A DNA stretch of 64,000 nucleotides. It comes from Lactuca virosa (Eukaryota > Streptophyta > Magnoliopsida > Asterales > Asteraceae). Made by a program: the position numbers and the translations under genes. The notes beneath the pieces were generated by a model, which was given only the letters and a program-made list of their open reading frames with translations, was not told where the DNA came from and did not search any database. The stretch spans positions 36,206,437 to 36,270,436 of the forward strand of contig CAKMRJ010003334.1 of NCBI GenBank assembly GCA_928212115.1, in the 5' to 3' direction. The first letter of the stretch is position 1, and the number at the start of each line of letters is the position of its first letter. Below, piece by piece: positions 23,159-34,401 of this stretch.

Positions 23159-23420
23159 ATACTCTCTCCGTCCCAAAATTATTGTCCACAGACAAAAAAA
23201 AACACACAGATTAAGGAAACATTAATTATCACCAACTTTATTTAATAAAACACAGTTTTATCCTTACTTTGTATTTAATATTCCATTAAATATTTAGTTG
23301 TTTAAATAATAATGTGAAGGTATTTTGGTAAAAATGTTATTTATGTTTATTAAGGGTACCTACCTGGGTACGTGTTTGGAATTTATTATTTAAACTGTTT
23401 ATTAGCACTTTTTCAATTCT
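23159..23420. mobile_element. possible Stowaway MITE remnant (one end)
   Basis: TACTCTCTCCGTCCCAAAAT followed by ATTGTCCACAGAC matches the well-known end of plant Stowaway (Tc1/mariner) MITEs. The opposite inverted end was not found, so the right limit is approximate and the element is probably truncated. Confidence 0.45.
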
Positions 23421-24043
23421 ACAGAAGCTACCCAGACAAGTGGGTGTGTGTTGTCACTTTGATCCTCATCTGCTAAAGCAATGGAGGTCGACCGAAGATG
23501 ATTTGTAAATGTCGTCTCTAATCATGTGACATAATGTAACTTTTTGTGCGCTTCTATTCTAATCAATTTGTTAAGAGACTAAGAGTTCAATGCCTTTTTG
23601 TTTTTTGTTTATATCGTGGCCAGATGCAAAGGTCAAGGAGTGGGGCATGTGCCCCCGATGGCTAAAAAATTTTACATATAAATACTCTAATTATTTTTAA
23701 TTTTACTTTAAAACCCTTTATGTTTTTGAAAATATTCAAAAAATGCCCCAACAAAATAAAATGCTGGAATCGCCACTCATTCGTGGCATTCTTTCCACCA
23801 CCATGGGTTTCTATTTCTAATATCTAATATTGGCTTTAGAATTATTGGCTTCGGGTTTTATAGATTATTGGCTTGTGGTTTTATAGAAGTAACTTTCTTG
23901 GTGCTCGTTTTAATTTAATGGATACATAGATTATCTTTTTGAATGCAGGAGCACTAAAAATTTAAAACCGATAGGTTTCAGTTTTGATATTCAAAACTAT
24001 GTCGTCTACTATGGCCACATCAGTTTTCACCAAGTTTGTTTTA
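23421..24043. other. gene-free stretch of block 1
   Basis: No ORF or repeat of note beyond the matches to 45380-45470. Confidence 0.5.
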
Positions 24044-24460
24044 GACAAAATTTCACAAATCGTTCTAATACTTTATAATTTTTTCCTAAAACAGTCATTA
24101 TAATTTTTTTTTTCATGAATGGTCCATACGAGCAAACCTTGCACATCAGTGGTCCTTTTGAAAAACATTTCACACGCAAATGGTCTTTACGACTAAATGT
24201 TAACTAATTTTGTTAAATTTGTTGATAAGTCCATATAAAATCACATTTTTACCCTTGCCCTTACCCATATGAAATTACATTGTTAAAAATCTTATGTAAG
24301 CAATATAATCTTTTCACATTATATTTAACAGAAAATTAACGGTGTTAGGCATAAGGACCATATATATATGCAATGTTTGTTCTATAGGTACCATCCATGC
24401 AAAAAAGGTTTTAGAATGACTGTTTAAAAAAAAAATTAGGAGGACTTGTGAAATTTTGTC
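24044..24460. mobile_element. MULE-type MITE
   Basis: Ends are inverted: GACAAAATTTCACAA on the left and TTGTGAAATTTTGTC on the right, with further inverted similarity (GGTCC phrases) inward. Flanks TTTGTTTTA and TTTATTTAA agree in 7 of 9 bases, as for an aged 9-bp MULE duplication. The end sequence resembles the larger MULE at 27343-28721. Confidence 0.65.
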
Positions 24461-24775
24461 TTTATTTAAAGAGGATAACCTTGCTTAAAAAAAAAGAAAA
24501 AAAAAATTACTATTTGGCCATCCAATATGTTCCAAGAAAAAAAAACAATCGTTTTCTTCTAGAAAATGTATTTTTATATTGTTGAGATTTTAGTCGTTTT
24601 ACAATAAATTATTGTACTTTTGAGTTTTGACAGTTTACTTGTACAGTTCACTTATGTGGGTTTAGGGGGCGCTTTCAGTCCCTTTGGTTAGTAATTTAGT
24701 ATCATTGATTAGCAATATGTGCCTGATGAACTTTTAGAACAACTACAAAGTTACACGTTCTCATCTTTATTGAAA

Positions 24776-24900
24776 CAAGTAGGAGACGAATTTGATGTTT
24801 AAATTGAACAAATCGTGCCTGATACGGAAGACCGGAAAGAGTATACAGAAGGGGTGAGATTTATAAGAAGTGGGTTCATGTGCATCGTTTCGTGGGGAAA
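24776..24900 (-). pseudogene. truncated relic of the RING-H2 gene
   Basis: The minus strand encodes CILFPVFRIRHDLFNLNIKF followed by VSYLFQ and a stop. This is clearly related to residues 10-35 of the intact protein (CILFPVFRIKHELLSLIK). The upstream TATA-like region matches too (GATTTATAAGAAGTGGG). No RING zinc ligands follow, so only the promoter and N-terminus remain. It arose from a local duplication. Confidence 0.75.
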
Positions 24901-24935
24901 TGACATAGATTATTAGATTACTAGACGTTTAGATT

Positions 24936-25352
24936 AATCTACCTTAATAAATAAACATAATTTTGTCAAATGTCAATTTCTTATTAAATTTGACACATGT
25001 CATTTTCTTAAAATTTAAAAAAAAAAATCCACTTGTCATTTTTGTATTTTTTTCATTTTTATTCAACTTCCACCTATTAAATGTCACCTCATAGTAATTA
25101 ATGTGAATTAATATATATAGTAAAAATATTAAGAAAAATAAGAATTCACAAATGGAAGGTTTACTATATATATATTAATTCACATTAATTAATATGAGGT
25201 GGTATTTAATAGGTGGAAGTTGAATAAAAATGAAAAAAAATACAAAAATGACAAGTGGAATTTTTTTTTAAAATTTTAAGAAAATGACATGTGTCAAATT
25301 TACTAAGAAATTAACATTTGGTAAAATTATCTTTATTTATTAGGGTAGATTC
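24936..25352. mobile_element. foldback MITE with long inverted arms
   Basis: The two arms of about 190 bp are nearly perfect inverted copies: left ATCTACCTTAATAAATAAAC, right CTTTATTTATTAGGGTAGAT, with matching inner blocks GACACATGTCATTTTCTT / AAGAAAATGACATGTGTC. The centre is about 25130-25150. A similar end (GACAAGTGGAAA ... TTTATTTATTAGGG) appears at 41854-41934, so the family has another copy nearby. Confidence 0.8.
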
Positions 25353-25374
25353 TATTTATTATGAATTATATTAA

Positions 25375-25660
25375 TTAGTTTTATTAGTATAGATTAATTA
25401 AGACAAATTACATAAATGGTCCTTGTGGTTTATTCTATTTATTGTTTTTATTTTGAAAAATTACTTTAAAAAATACTTAATTTTTACACATTCATATTCA
25501 ACTTAATTATTTAAAACATAATAATAATTTTTTATTAGTATAGATTAAATTACTTATTCATCTTTTCATTTATATTTATTTCAAAATTTTACTTTAGAAA
25601 ATACTTAATGTTTACACCTTATATTTAACTTTTTTAATCAACCTGTGCAATAAACGAGTT
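25375..25660. repeat. imperfect tandem duplication, about 158 bp unit
   Basis: TTTTATTAGTATAGATTAA recurs at 25379 and 25535. Each copy is followed by an ACTTTAAAAAATACTTAAT-type phrase and a TTTACAC phrase. Confidence 0.6.
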
Positions 25661-25670
25661 TCACAACTAG
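25640..25670 (+). mobile_element. Helitron-like 3' terminus
   Basis: AACCTGTGCAATAAACGAGT is a degraded form of the usual hairpin, followed by TTCACAACTAG and then T. The matching 5' end was not identified. Confidence 0.35.
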
Positions 25671-26360
25671 TGACATTAATAAAACTTATTCAATCTAATC
25701 TAGTTGATTATGCCACTTGTTTTGTGGCACCGACTCCTAACTTGAGACTGACCTAATCTCATCTCACGTTGAAATGCAAACTAATCTAGTTTATCATGCC
25801 ACTTGCTTTGGGATATTGTGTTTAGTGTATGATTTGGTTTTTATTTTATTTTAGGTAAACTTCATAAATTGGGGTATTGTTTTTAGTGTATAATCTAGTT
25901 TTTATTTGTGGTAAACTTCATAAAATAGTTTTTATATTTTGTGTTTATAATTAATTTAGCTTTTATGTATAATTTTTTTTATCTAAATTAAGTTATAAAA
26001 ACCAATAATTGTATTCATTTTGATATTTATATTCAGTCAACAAGTCATCTCATTTTTTAAATTTATAATTTTGGTCTAGATTTTAAATTTTAAAACATTT
26101 GGTCCAAACTTTGCACTTTTGACTTAGATTTCAAAATTTTGTTACAAATTCATCCTAAATTTAGTTTTTTACATCTTTTTTTTTCAATTTTTTGTTTCGA
26201 ATATATTTTTTGCTATATAAAATGATATTCATAAAAAAAAAAAAACAATTTTCACATAATTTTTGTTTAGATAAAAATCTTTTTTTAAAAAACAATTTTG
26301 TATGCAAAATTCATCTATAAAAACCTTATTTTTATACAAATACATTTTTATACAAACACG

Positions 26361-26417
<57 letters not shown>

Positions 26418-27113
26418 AACACGTTTTTATTAAATTACATGTTTGCATACATTTCTTTATAAAAACATGTTTGTATACAAATGCATTTATTATAAAATAG
26501 ATGTTTGCATATTTTTTTTATAAAATACATATTTATATATATTTCTTTTATAAAAATCATATTTGTATATATTTATATATTTATACGTGCACAAAATATT
26601 TTGTATGTACTTAAAAAATATCCATTTTAGAAAAGTTTTTAAAGGTATACATGATTAATAACGTATTTTACATAAGTGTATTTCACGTATTTTCACATAA
26701 CTACGTTTTTATAAATAGGTATTTAAAATAAAATATGTTTTTATAAATATTATTTTGCAAACAAAAATATTTGAAAAAATGTTTTTATATAGTTGTTTTG
26801 CATACAAGATGTTTTTTTTAATATATAGAAAAAAGAAGGTCTTTTATATGAAAATATATATATTTTTTTGTATAATTATGATTTTATATAGCAAAAAAAG
26901 AAAGAAAGAAAGAAAGAAAAAACATACTCAAAACAAAATTTTGTAAAAAAAATGCAAGAAAACAAAATTTAGGATAAATTCGTAACAAAAAAATTTCAAA
27001 TTTGGGCCAAAAGTGTAAAATTTTTAACAAACTTGTAATAAAATTTAAAATCTGGGCAAAAGTATAAATTTTGAAAGTAGGTTAGCATGTTGACCGGGTG
27101 AATGGGTCAAAAT
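25671..27113. other. AT-rich gene-free stretch with TA microsatellite
   Basis: Low-complexity sequence with many ACATGTTTGTATAC-type phrases and a TA tract at 26356-26415. The 63-codon ORF at 26755 is lysine/phenylalanine low complexity and not credible. Confidence 0.6.
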
Positions 27114-29200
27114 TAGAGCTGACAATGGGTAGAACGGGGGTGGGTTAGGGTTCAACCCATTTATTAATTGGGTTATATTATTCAACGCAACCCAACTTTT
27201 TTATTTAAATGGGTAGATATTTCTAACTCAACTCAACCTTTCAGATAAATGGATTGTCACCGGGTTTACCCGTTTACGTAATTCTCAACCCAATCTATTA
27301 AATAAATGGGTTAAACGTGGGTTAACCCATTTAAAATAAAAAGACAAAATTGCAAAAATGGTCCCTGTTGTATTCATTTTTTTGGGGTTTTAGTCCAAAC
27401 CATGACTTTTTTGGATTGGTGGTCCTTTTGAGGTAGTTTGCTTGTGATTTTGGTCATTCGGTAAACTCAAAAGACTAAAATAGCCTTCTGATATGTTTTT
27501 TTATGTTTTTTTCTATTTAGTTTAAAGTTTTATTAATAAAAAATATGGGACCTCTCTCTCTCTCTCAAATCAAAAACCTGAGTATCATCTTCTTCCCACA
27601 GGTTCTTCATCTTTTCACCATCGACACACCACCTGCAACCTCATATTTCTTACGGTTCAACTGGGTTTACAACATTTTCGTCTCCTTTAAGTGTGTGTTT
27701 TTTCAGTTTCGTGTGTGTATTTAACTTAGATCTCAAAACTTCGATTGTGTATGGAGATCTGCTTCGATTTATGCTGTTCCTCCCCCCTTTCTTCTTAAGA
27801 ACCCTAATTTCTCTGATGGTGGTGGTCTGGTGGTGTTGAGAAAATGGGTTTAGAGCTGCGACAACTTGGTGGTAATAAAAACTCTAATACGTTCTTGAGT
27901 GAAGATGGAGTCCTAATCGTGTTTATTACCGATGATGAACAACATGTACAGAAGCCCTTACGCAGGTCTGGATTTGTAACCGAGAACAGGAACAGAGGTG
28001 AGTTTGGGTTTGAAATTCAATGCATTGTGTTTGAGTTTTGTGGATTCCGATATGGTATTCTTCTTTCACCAGGGAAGTAGAAGCAATAACCCAACCCCCC
28101 ATCATCGATGAGCACACAAAAATCAAGAACCTGCAATATGTTTTGATCGATTCTTCTTCCTAGCACCATTAACAGATTAATCCTCAATGGAATCGCATCT
28201 CACTGATGGATAATTGATTTGTTCCACATGGCTACATCTCCGACTCTATGCACCGCCATACCTACCACTGATTTGCATCTAATTCTTCATCATCGTTATC
28301 TGGTCCCCGATACCCCTGGGCAAATGGTGGAGATCAAAGGTCAGATTAGGCAGAAGAAGAAATGGTGTAGAGGAGCGAAACTTAGTTGTTACCGATGGAG
28401 GCTCCGTCAAAGGTGGATGCTTGGTCTCTACAGAGATGGTGATTCTGATCTGGTAAGGGGATGAACTTAGAGACAACACTGATAGAGAGAGAGAGAGAGA
28501 GATAGTCATTTTTTGTATTTATTTATTAATTATAAAATAGTTAAAAAAAAGAAAGAAAAATGAAAAATAAATATATTAAGGGTATTTTAGTCTTTTCAAT
28601 TTGGAGAAGGACCTTTTCCACATACAAACTAACTCAAAAGGACCACCAATCCAAAAAGTCATGGTTTGGACTAAAACCCCAAAAATATGCATACCACAGG
28701 GACCATTTTTGCAGTTTTGTCAAATAAAAAAAAGTAAATAAATTAGCTAAATATTACACCAATTAAAATAGTTCCAAACTTAAATAAACTTTGAAAGTAT
28801 AATAAAAGCACAATCTCAATTCACAAATATAAAAAAATTGTTCAAATAACATTAAAGATATGTAATTTGAAATAATTTTGAAGAGTGACTAGTGTTGTTG
28901 ACGCAAAGAAAAAAGATAAGAATTAGGATTGAATTAAAAAAATAAGAATACAACACATTAATTTATAAATTAATACTTAGATTAATACACGGTAATATTT
29001 AAATAATAATTAAATTAAATATATATTAAAGTTAAATGAGTTGTGGGTTGAAAACGGGTTGATAACTTTTACCCAACCTAATCTATTTAATTAAATGGAT
29101 TAGGCGGGGTGACTCGTTTAACCTAAATAGGTTGAAAATATCAACCTAACCTGCTAGTTTTGGGTTGGGTGGTGAGTTTAGTCGATTTTTGTCAGCTCTA
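27114..29200. mobile_element. non-autonomous hAT element, carrying a nested MULE
   Basis: Terminal inverted repeats are TAGAGCTGACAA (27114) and TTGTCAGCTCTA (ends 29200), followed inward by GGGTT/AACCC-rich subterminal sequence typical of plant hAT elements. The 8-bp flanks are GTCAAAAT (27106-27113) and CTCAAAAT (29201-29208), 7 of 8 identical. No transposase frame is present. The MULE at 27343-28721 lies inside and leaves only about 700 bp of hAT sequence. Confidence 0.85.
27343..28721. mobile_element. MULE (Pack-MULE-like), TSD AAATAAAAA
   Basis: The perfect 9-bp duplication AAATAAAAA at 27334-27342 and 28722-28730 fits Mutator-like elements. Inverted arms start GACAAAATTGCAAAAATGG and run with high similarity for about 100 bp, with weaker match to about 200 bp that ends at mirrored CT/GA tracts (27552, 28484). 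No transposase is visible. The 900-bp core is more GC-rich than its surroundings and has leader-like pyrimidine-rich sequence and ORFs (27844-28080, 28219-28464) without a known domain. It could be captured host sequence, but the source is unknown. Confidence 0.85.
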
Positions 29201-29236
29201 CTCAAAATGAATACAATTTTCGATTTTTGGGACTTG

Positions 29237-29291
<55 letters not shown>

Positions 29292-29296
<5 letters not shown>

Positions 29297-29966
29297 AGGA
29301 AATGTAACTATTTCTAAAAATAAATTGATTATAATAATAATATGTTTTTAAGACGTTCAAGTCTTAATGCGTGAAGTACAACAATTTGTAAATATAATAA
29401 TATTATAATTTTAAGTTTGTCAAAAGTTATTTAAGTTGTACAAAACGTTAAGCATTTATTACAACTATTAAATGTGTAGATACCCGTCTTTTGACCCAGC
29501 TCCATCATTGATCGAAGTTATTGTTGAATCCTAAAATTTCGAATATTTCTATCGATTCATCCCATTAAATGTTTTCCTATTCATTTGAATCCTTAGAAAA
29601 CATACCTTGAAACCCTAGCGATAGACGACTCATTTTCACGTTGCACGTTCTCCACCATCGACCACTTCCAACATTGTCACCTTCACAACTTCACTGCTAA
29701 AACAATCACACCTTTACATTGACTAACACAACCTCTACCGCACATCACCATTTTCTACCTCATCGTCTCCCATTTTCTCTTCACCTATCTTGGCTATAAA
29801 ACCCTAAACATGATGTTTACCACACAAATCGCCGTTCTACCACCATTATCTATTTTATTGATACCAACTCTTTGTAATTTATATTTTTATTGGATTTTTA
29901 GGAATCTGATGAAGTCAAAACCGCCACAACGACCGTTTGTTCAGGCTGCCGCGTCTAGGTAAGACT

Positions 29967-30003
<37 letters not shown>

Positions 30004-30702
30004 TTTTCTCCTCTTTCTTAAAGAAATCCTAGCTTTAACTATCATTTATAGCCATCTTCGCTCACCTCAAACGCTTCACTATGCATCATCGATTTGACTT
30101 ATTCATTTTTAGGTTCTTGTGGCTCCTCTTATTCTGGTTTTCATTGGATTTTATAAATTAACCAGATTTTCTTTGTGAAATTCATTGTAGGGGTTTTATT
30201 TTAGGCACATTTTTGTACTATTCATGGTTACGTCTTCAACCACCCAACACCGTGGTTTCCAACACCAGGAAGAGATGGAAACCCAAGAGGCTCGAAATTT
30301 GGGGAATGGTTGGATTAAGTAGACGATTTTGTGAAAAAAATTTCATTGAGACATGGCATATATTCATTGCTTTTCTCCTAATGTTGAATCTTGTGTTTTA
30401 GATCTCATACCCCAAATCATTGATATGCTAAACCATATATATTTTTATTGTTCCTTGAAGTGACTGAAAAAATTATATGATCTGAAAGTACTTTGCCATT
30501 TATTATACTTCCAATTTCTTATTGATGTTTACATTTATCACAGACCCTTAGGTAATGGTCGTGCCTATAGAGTTGAAGGTGATGCATACTTTTTAGTTGA
30601 TTGGTTTCCTGAATAGTGATAACTTTCAAGGCAGAACTTGGAAAAATAATCATGACGGTGAACAAGTGGCAATTAACTCCAGGAAAGATATCAACTAATT
30701 TT
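29292..30702 (+). other. possible decayed host gene, left part
   Basis: No protein family recognised. There are gene-like signals. A TATA-like GGCTATAAAACCC lies at 29791. A TTTTTAG acceptor is followed by a 57-bp stretch ending TCTAGGTAAG, a consensus donor, near 29900-29963. A CT microsatellite is at 29968-30000 and a CACAG acceptor at about 30541. The last segment (30600-30702) has an open frame ending at the LTR insertion. ORFs are short, so I treat this as a relic. Confidence 0.35.
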
Positions 30703-31568
30703 TGTAACGCCCGTAGATCCGGGCTAGTCAATTTAGAGATAATAGGGGGTCGAAAACAACTTTTCGACAAAAGATTATTTAGAATAAATAATCTTAAACA
30801 AGTTGTAGAATATGTCTCAAGGGTTCCGTACATATAAAGAACGCATAAATCCGAGTTATAACGAAGAAGTTATGACCCGTCGAAGTTTCGCGACGGAACC
30901 GGGAAGCGTAAATAGCGGATTTGCAATAGAGAACTTTTTGACCTTAGTAATCTAAACGAAAGTCGTAGAATATGTTAAACCGAGAACATCCATAAAAAGA
31001 ACGCCCAAATCTGACTTTGTATGAGGAAGTTATGATTTTTCTAAGATTCGGCTTAGCAATGCACGACCCGAAACTCGAATTTTAGTTCGAACGGTTTTTG
31101 GCTTAAGCGACCTAAATGAGAGTTGAAGATCTCATTAATAGGAACTCAATGGTAAAAAGACAGACGAAAACGGAGTCTGTATGAAGGAGTTACGAATTCT
31201 TCGCGGTCATTTAACAGTCTAATCTCCTCCTATTGTTAAATTTAAGATCGGTCGAGAATTAGCCGACAGAGTCTAAATGAAAGTTTTAGATCTTGTTTTT
31301 ACCTACACGTGGATATAAAGAATGTCAAGAGTAGAGCTCGTATGTTAAAGATATGGACGAAACCTGGTCCCTACTCTTTGAGCGCGATAAATTTGATACA
31401 GTTTTGTAAATCTGAGATAGAATGAGAATTAGCTGACGGCGTCTAAATGAAAGTTGTAGTACTCGTAAATACCAATGCGTGGATATAAAGAACGTCAAAA
31501 ATGGAGTTCGTATGAACGAGTTACAAATTATAATAGCATATTTACGTATTAAAATAAAGTATAAATCA

Positions 31569-32286
31569 TATATACGTACACATATATATACAAATGTATA
31601 TATCATTAGAAAGATATCGACGATGCGGTTATTATAAGACTAGTGTTGAGTACTTTCGACATTAGTTTAGTACAAATATCGTTAAATCTATTTAAAATAG
31701 TATTATGAATGGGTGTTTAGTCGTTTATATAACTATAAGGTCATTAAGTAATTATGGAGGGTAGTTTTTGTAAATTCAATTACTATAAATAAGAGGCTTG
31801 GGCTCTTATATTTCTTGCATCATTCTCTTGATTCAAGAGTCTTTCTCTTCTTATCCCCCGAGCATTTCGGTCTATCGTGATTCGACTTCTCTTTCTGTAG
31901 TTTTAGTATAGTAAGGTGAGCGCTGAAGCGCTGCACGAATCTTTCTTAGAAAAATTCAGCGACAAAGTTCTGCCCCTACAGAGCCCGACTCCTAGCTAAA
32001 ACCCCCTTGTAAGTAAGTTATGCTTACCCTATTTTAAATATAGTTTATATTTAAAATTAATATTGTTATTATGAACTTATAATAAATATTTGAGCTATTA
32101 TTATGACTTATATAAGTGTCGTTATAATATCTTTTTAACTACTCGCGGTACGAGGAATCTTGTTTAAAGGGCCTCATAGGGTTGTTGGATTTCAGATGTG
32201 CTATATGCCAAACTGGTCTTGCCCTCCGGTGTTTTATGTCTGGCCCCTGTCTGTACATAGTGGTTGGAAAGTATGGTTTAAACGCT

Positions 32287-32348
<62 letters not shown>

Positions 32349-32612
32349 CAGACTAATAATTAGTCACGGTAAATATTAGACTAAAATCTAGTGGTAATAA
32401 TACTAGGTTTCGTCGAAGGAAATTATTTTAAAGTAAACGAAGCGATGTCCGAGTACCGAGTCACCACCTTATCAAGTGAGTGCATAGTTACTTTCATCTT
32501 ACACATAGATATGAAGTATTTTATATAAATTACGTGCTATGTGTGCATATTATCTGTATACTTGCTATCTATGTTGGAGGAACGATTTTATACAAGTTTT
32601 ATATGATTTAAA

Positions 32613-32680
<68 letters not shown>

Positions 32681-33650
32681 ACGATAATATGTTGGGTAAA
32701 ACATGGTTAGATGTAATAGATGAAATATGAGTTGGATGATGAGTTGAGAGGTGTTATAGACCACGAGGTGAGTGTGAGAAGTGGACGATGTGAGAAGCCT
32801 TTCCCAAATGATGACCCCGTCATCTAGCAGAGTATGGATGACAACCACGGACTATTCTAGACAGTCCAGTGGAACATTAGCAGGCTCGCAACCTGTAGGT
32901 GTTGTGAACGATGTGTTCACCCGGTGTACTCTAAACCCTGTCGATCATGTAGACTTGGTGCCTAAACCTTGGCGATCATGCAGACTTGGTGCCAAAACCC
33001 TGGCGACTATGCGGACTTAGTGCCTGTTGTATAAACTCTGGCGACTATGCAGACTTAGTGCCTAAACCCTGGCGACTATGCGGACTTAGTGCATGTTGTA
33101 TGAACCCTGGCGACTATGCAGACTTAGTGCCTAAACCCCGGTGATGATGGACTTCGTGCCGATTCCTTAGGATGATCCTTAGGAATGAATGAACAAGAGA
33201 TAGTTGATTCTTAGGGTAGATCCTTAAGAGTAAATAAGATAACGGGGATGGGTAATTGGGTTAATTGTTTGATGATTAAACATAATAATTATATTATTGT
33301 CGGTTGAAAACCCTATGTACTCACCAGGTTTCCCAACATGACCCACTCAGTTTATTTGTATCACAGGTGTCGATATGAAGTTACTTTACACTGAGAGATT
33401 TAAAAGAGATGTAGATCACTAGTGTAAATGAATGTAAGTTCTGTTTATGCTTATGTTTATGTATTGACGATGACATCCCAAATGTTTTAAAATGAATAAA
33501 AATACATTTCTTCGGAAATGCATTGATAACGTATTTATCATGTTTTTCTGGGAACAAATTCCGCAAGGTTTTTATTAAAAGAAGTACTCAGATTTTTATA
33601 AAGCATAAACAAAATCGGTCTTTTCTGGCCGTGAAAATGGGGATGTCACA
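31569..33650 (+). repeat. tandem unit 1 inside the LTR
   Basis: Starts TATATACGTACACATATATA and ends at the LTR end GTCACA. It contains a TAA microsatellite (about 32291-32348), a TA tract (32619-32679) and a 30-38-bp minisatellite. Confidence 0.92.
32925..33150. repeat. minisatellite of CCTGGCGACTATGCAGACTTAGTGCC-type units
   Basis: Six to seven units of 30-38 bp (AAACCCTGGCGACTATGC and GACTTAGTGCCT). The counterpart array in unit 2 is at 34940-35165. Confidence 0.88.
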
Positions 33651-34367
33651 TATATACGTACACATATATATACAAATGTATATATCATTAGAAAGGTATC
33701 GACGATGCGGTTATTATAAGACTAGTGTTGAGTACTTTCGACATTAGTTTAGTACAAATATCGTTAAATCTATTTAAAATAGTATTATGAAGGGGTGTTT
33801 AGTCGTTTATATAACTATAAGGTCATTAAGTAATTATGGAGGGTAGTTTTTGTAAATTCAATTACTATAAATAAGAGGCTTGGGCTCTCATATTTCTTGC
33901 ATCATTCTCTTGATTCAAGAGTCTTTCTCTTCTTATCCCCCGAGCATTTCGGTCCATCGTGATTCGACTTCTCTTTCTGTAGTTTTAGTATAGTAAGGTG
34001 AGCGCTGAAGCGTTGCACGAATCTTTCTTACAAAGATTCAGCGACGAAGTTCTGCCCTGCAGAGCCCGACTCCTAGCTAAAACCCCCTTGTAAGTAAGTT
34101 ATGCTTACCCTATTTTAAATATAGTTTATATTTAAAATTAGTATTGTTATTATGAACTTATAATAAATATTTGAGCTATTATTATGACTTATATAAGTGT
34201 CGTTATAATATCTTTTTAACTACTCGCGGTACGGGGAATCTGGTTTAAAGGGCCGCATAGGGTTGTTGGATTTCAGAAGTGCTATATGCCAAAATGGTCC
34301 TGCCCTCCAGTGTTTTATGTCTGGCCCCTGTCTGTACATAGTGGTTGGAAAGTATGGTTTAAACGCT

Positions 34368-34401
<34 letters not shown>

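Larger units (their letters stand above)
19600..24900. repeat. paralogous block 1 (diverged counterpart at 42230-45760)
   Basis: Collinear short matches link this block to 42230-45760. They include GGTCTTAGTAACACAA (19678/42273), the AATTTCAACT stretch with AAATTAAACG (19940/42410), the GTGAAGTCTGCAAAAGAATCCAA stretch (21750/42800), AGAGTTCAATGCCTTTTTG (23581/45389), TAGAAGTAACT (23883/45448) and the CTACAAAGTTACACGTTCTCATC stretch (24744/45710). Large insertions separate the matches in both copies. An old duplication explains the order better than independent repeats. Confidence 0.7.

Noticed and set aside
27844..28464. Host genes inside the MULE (78- and 81-codon ORFs)
   Set aside because: No recognisable domain or conserved start context. 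Kept only as possible captured sequence in the finding on the hAT/MULE nest.
32160..32848. ORFs rich in Asn, Ile or Tyr-Ile
   Set aside because: Direct translations of the TAA and TA microsatellites in the LTR.
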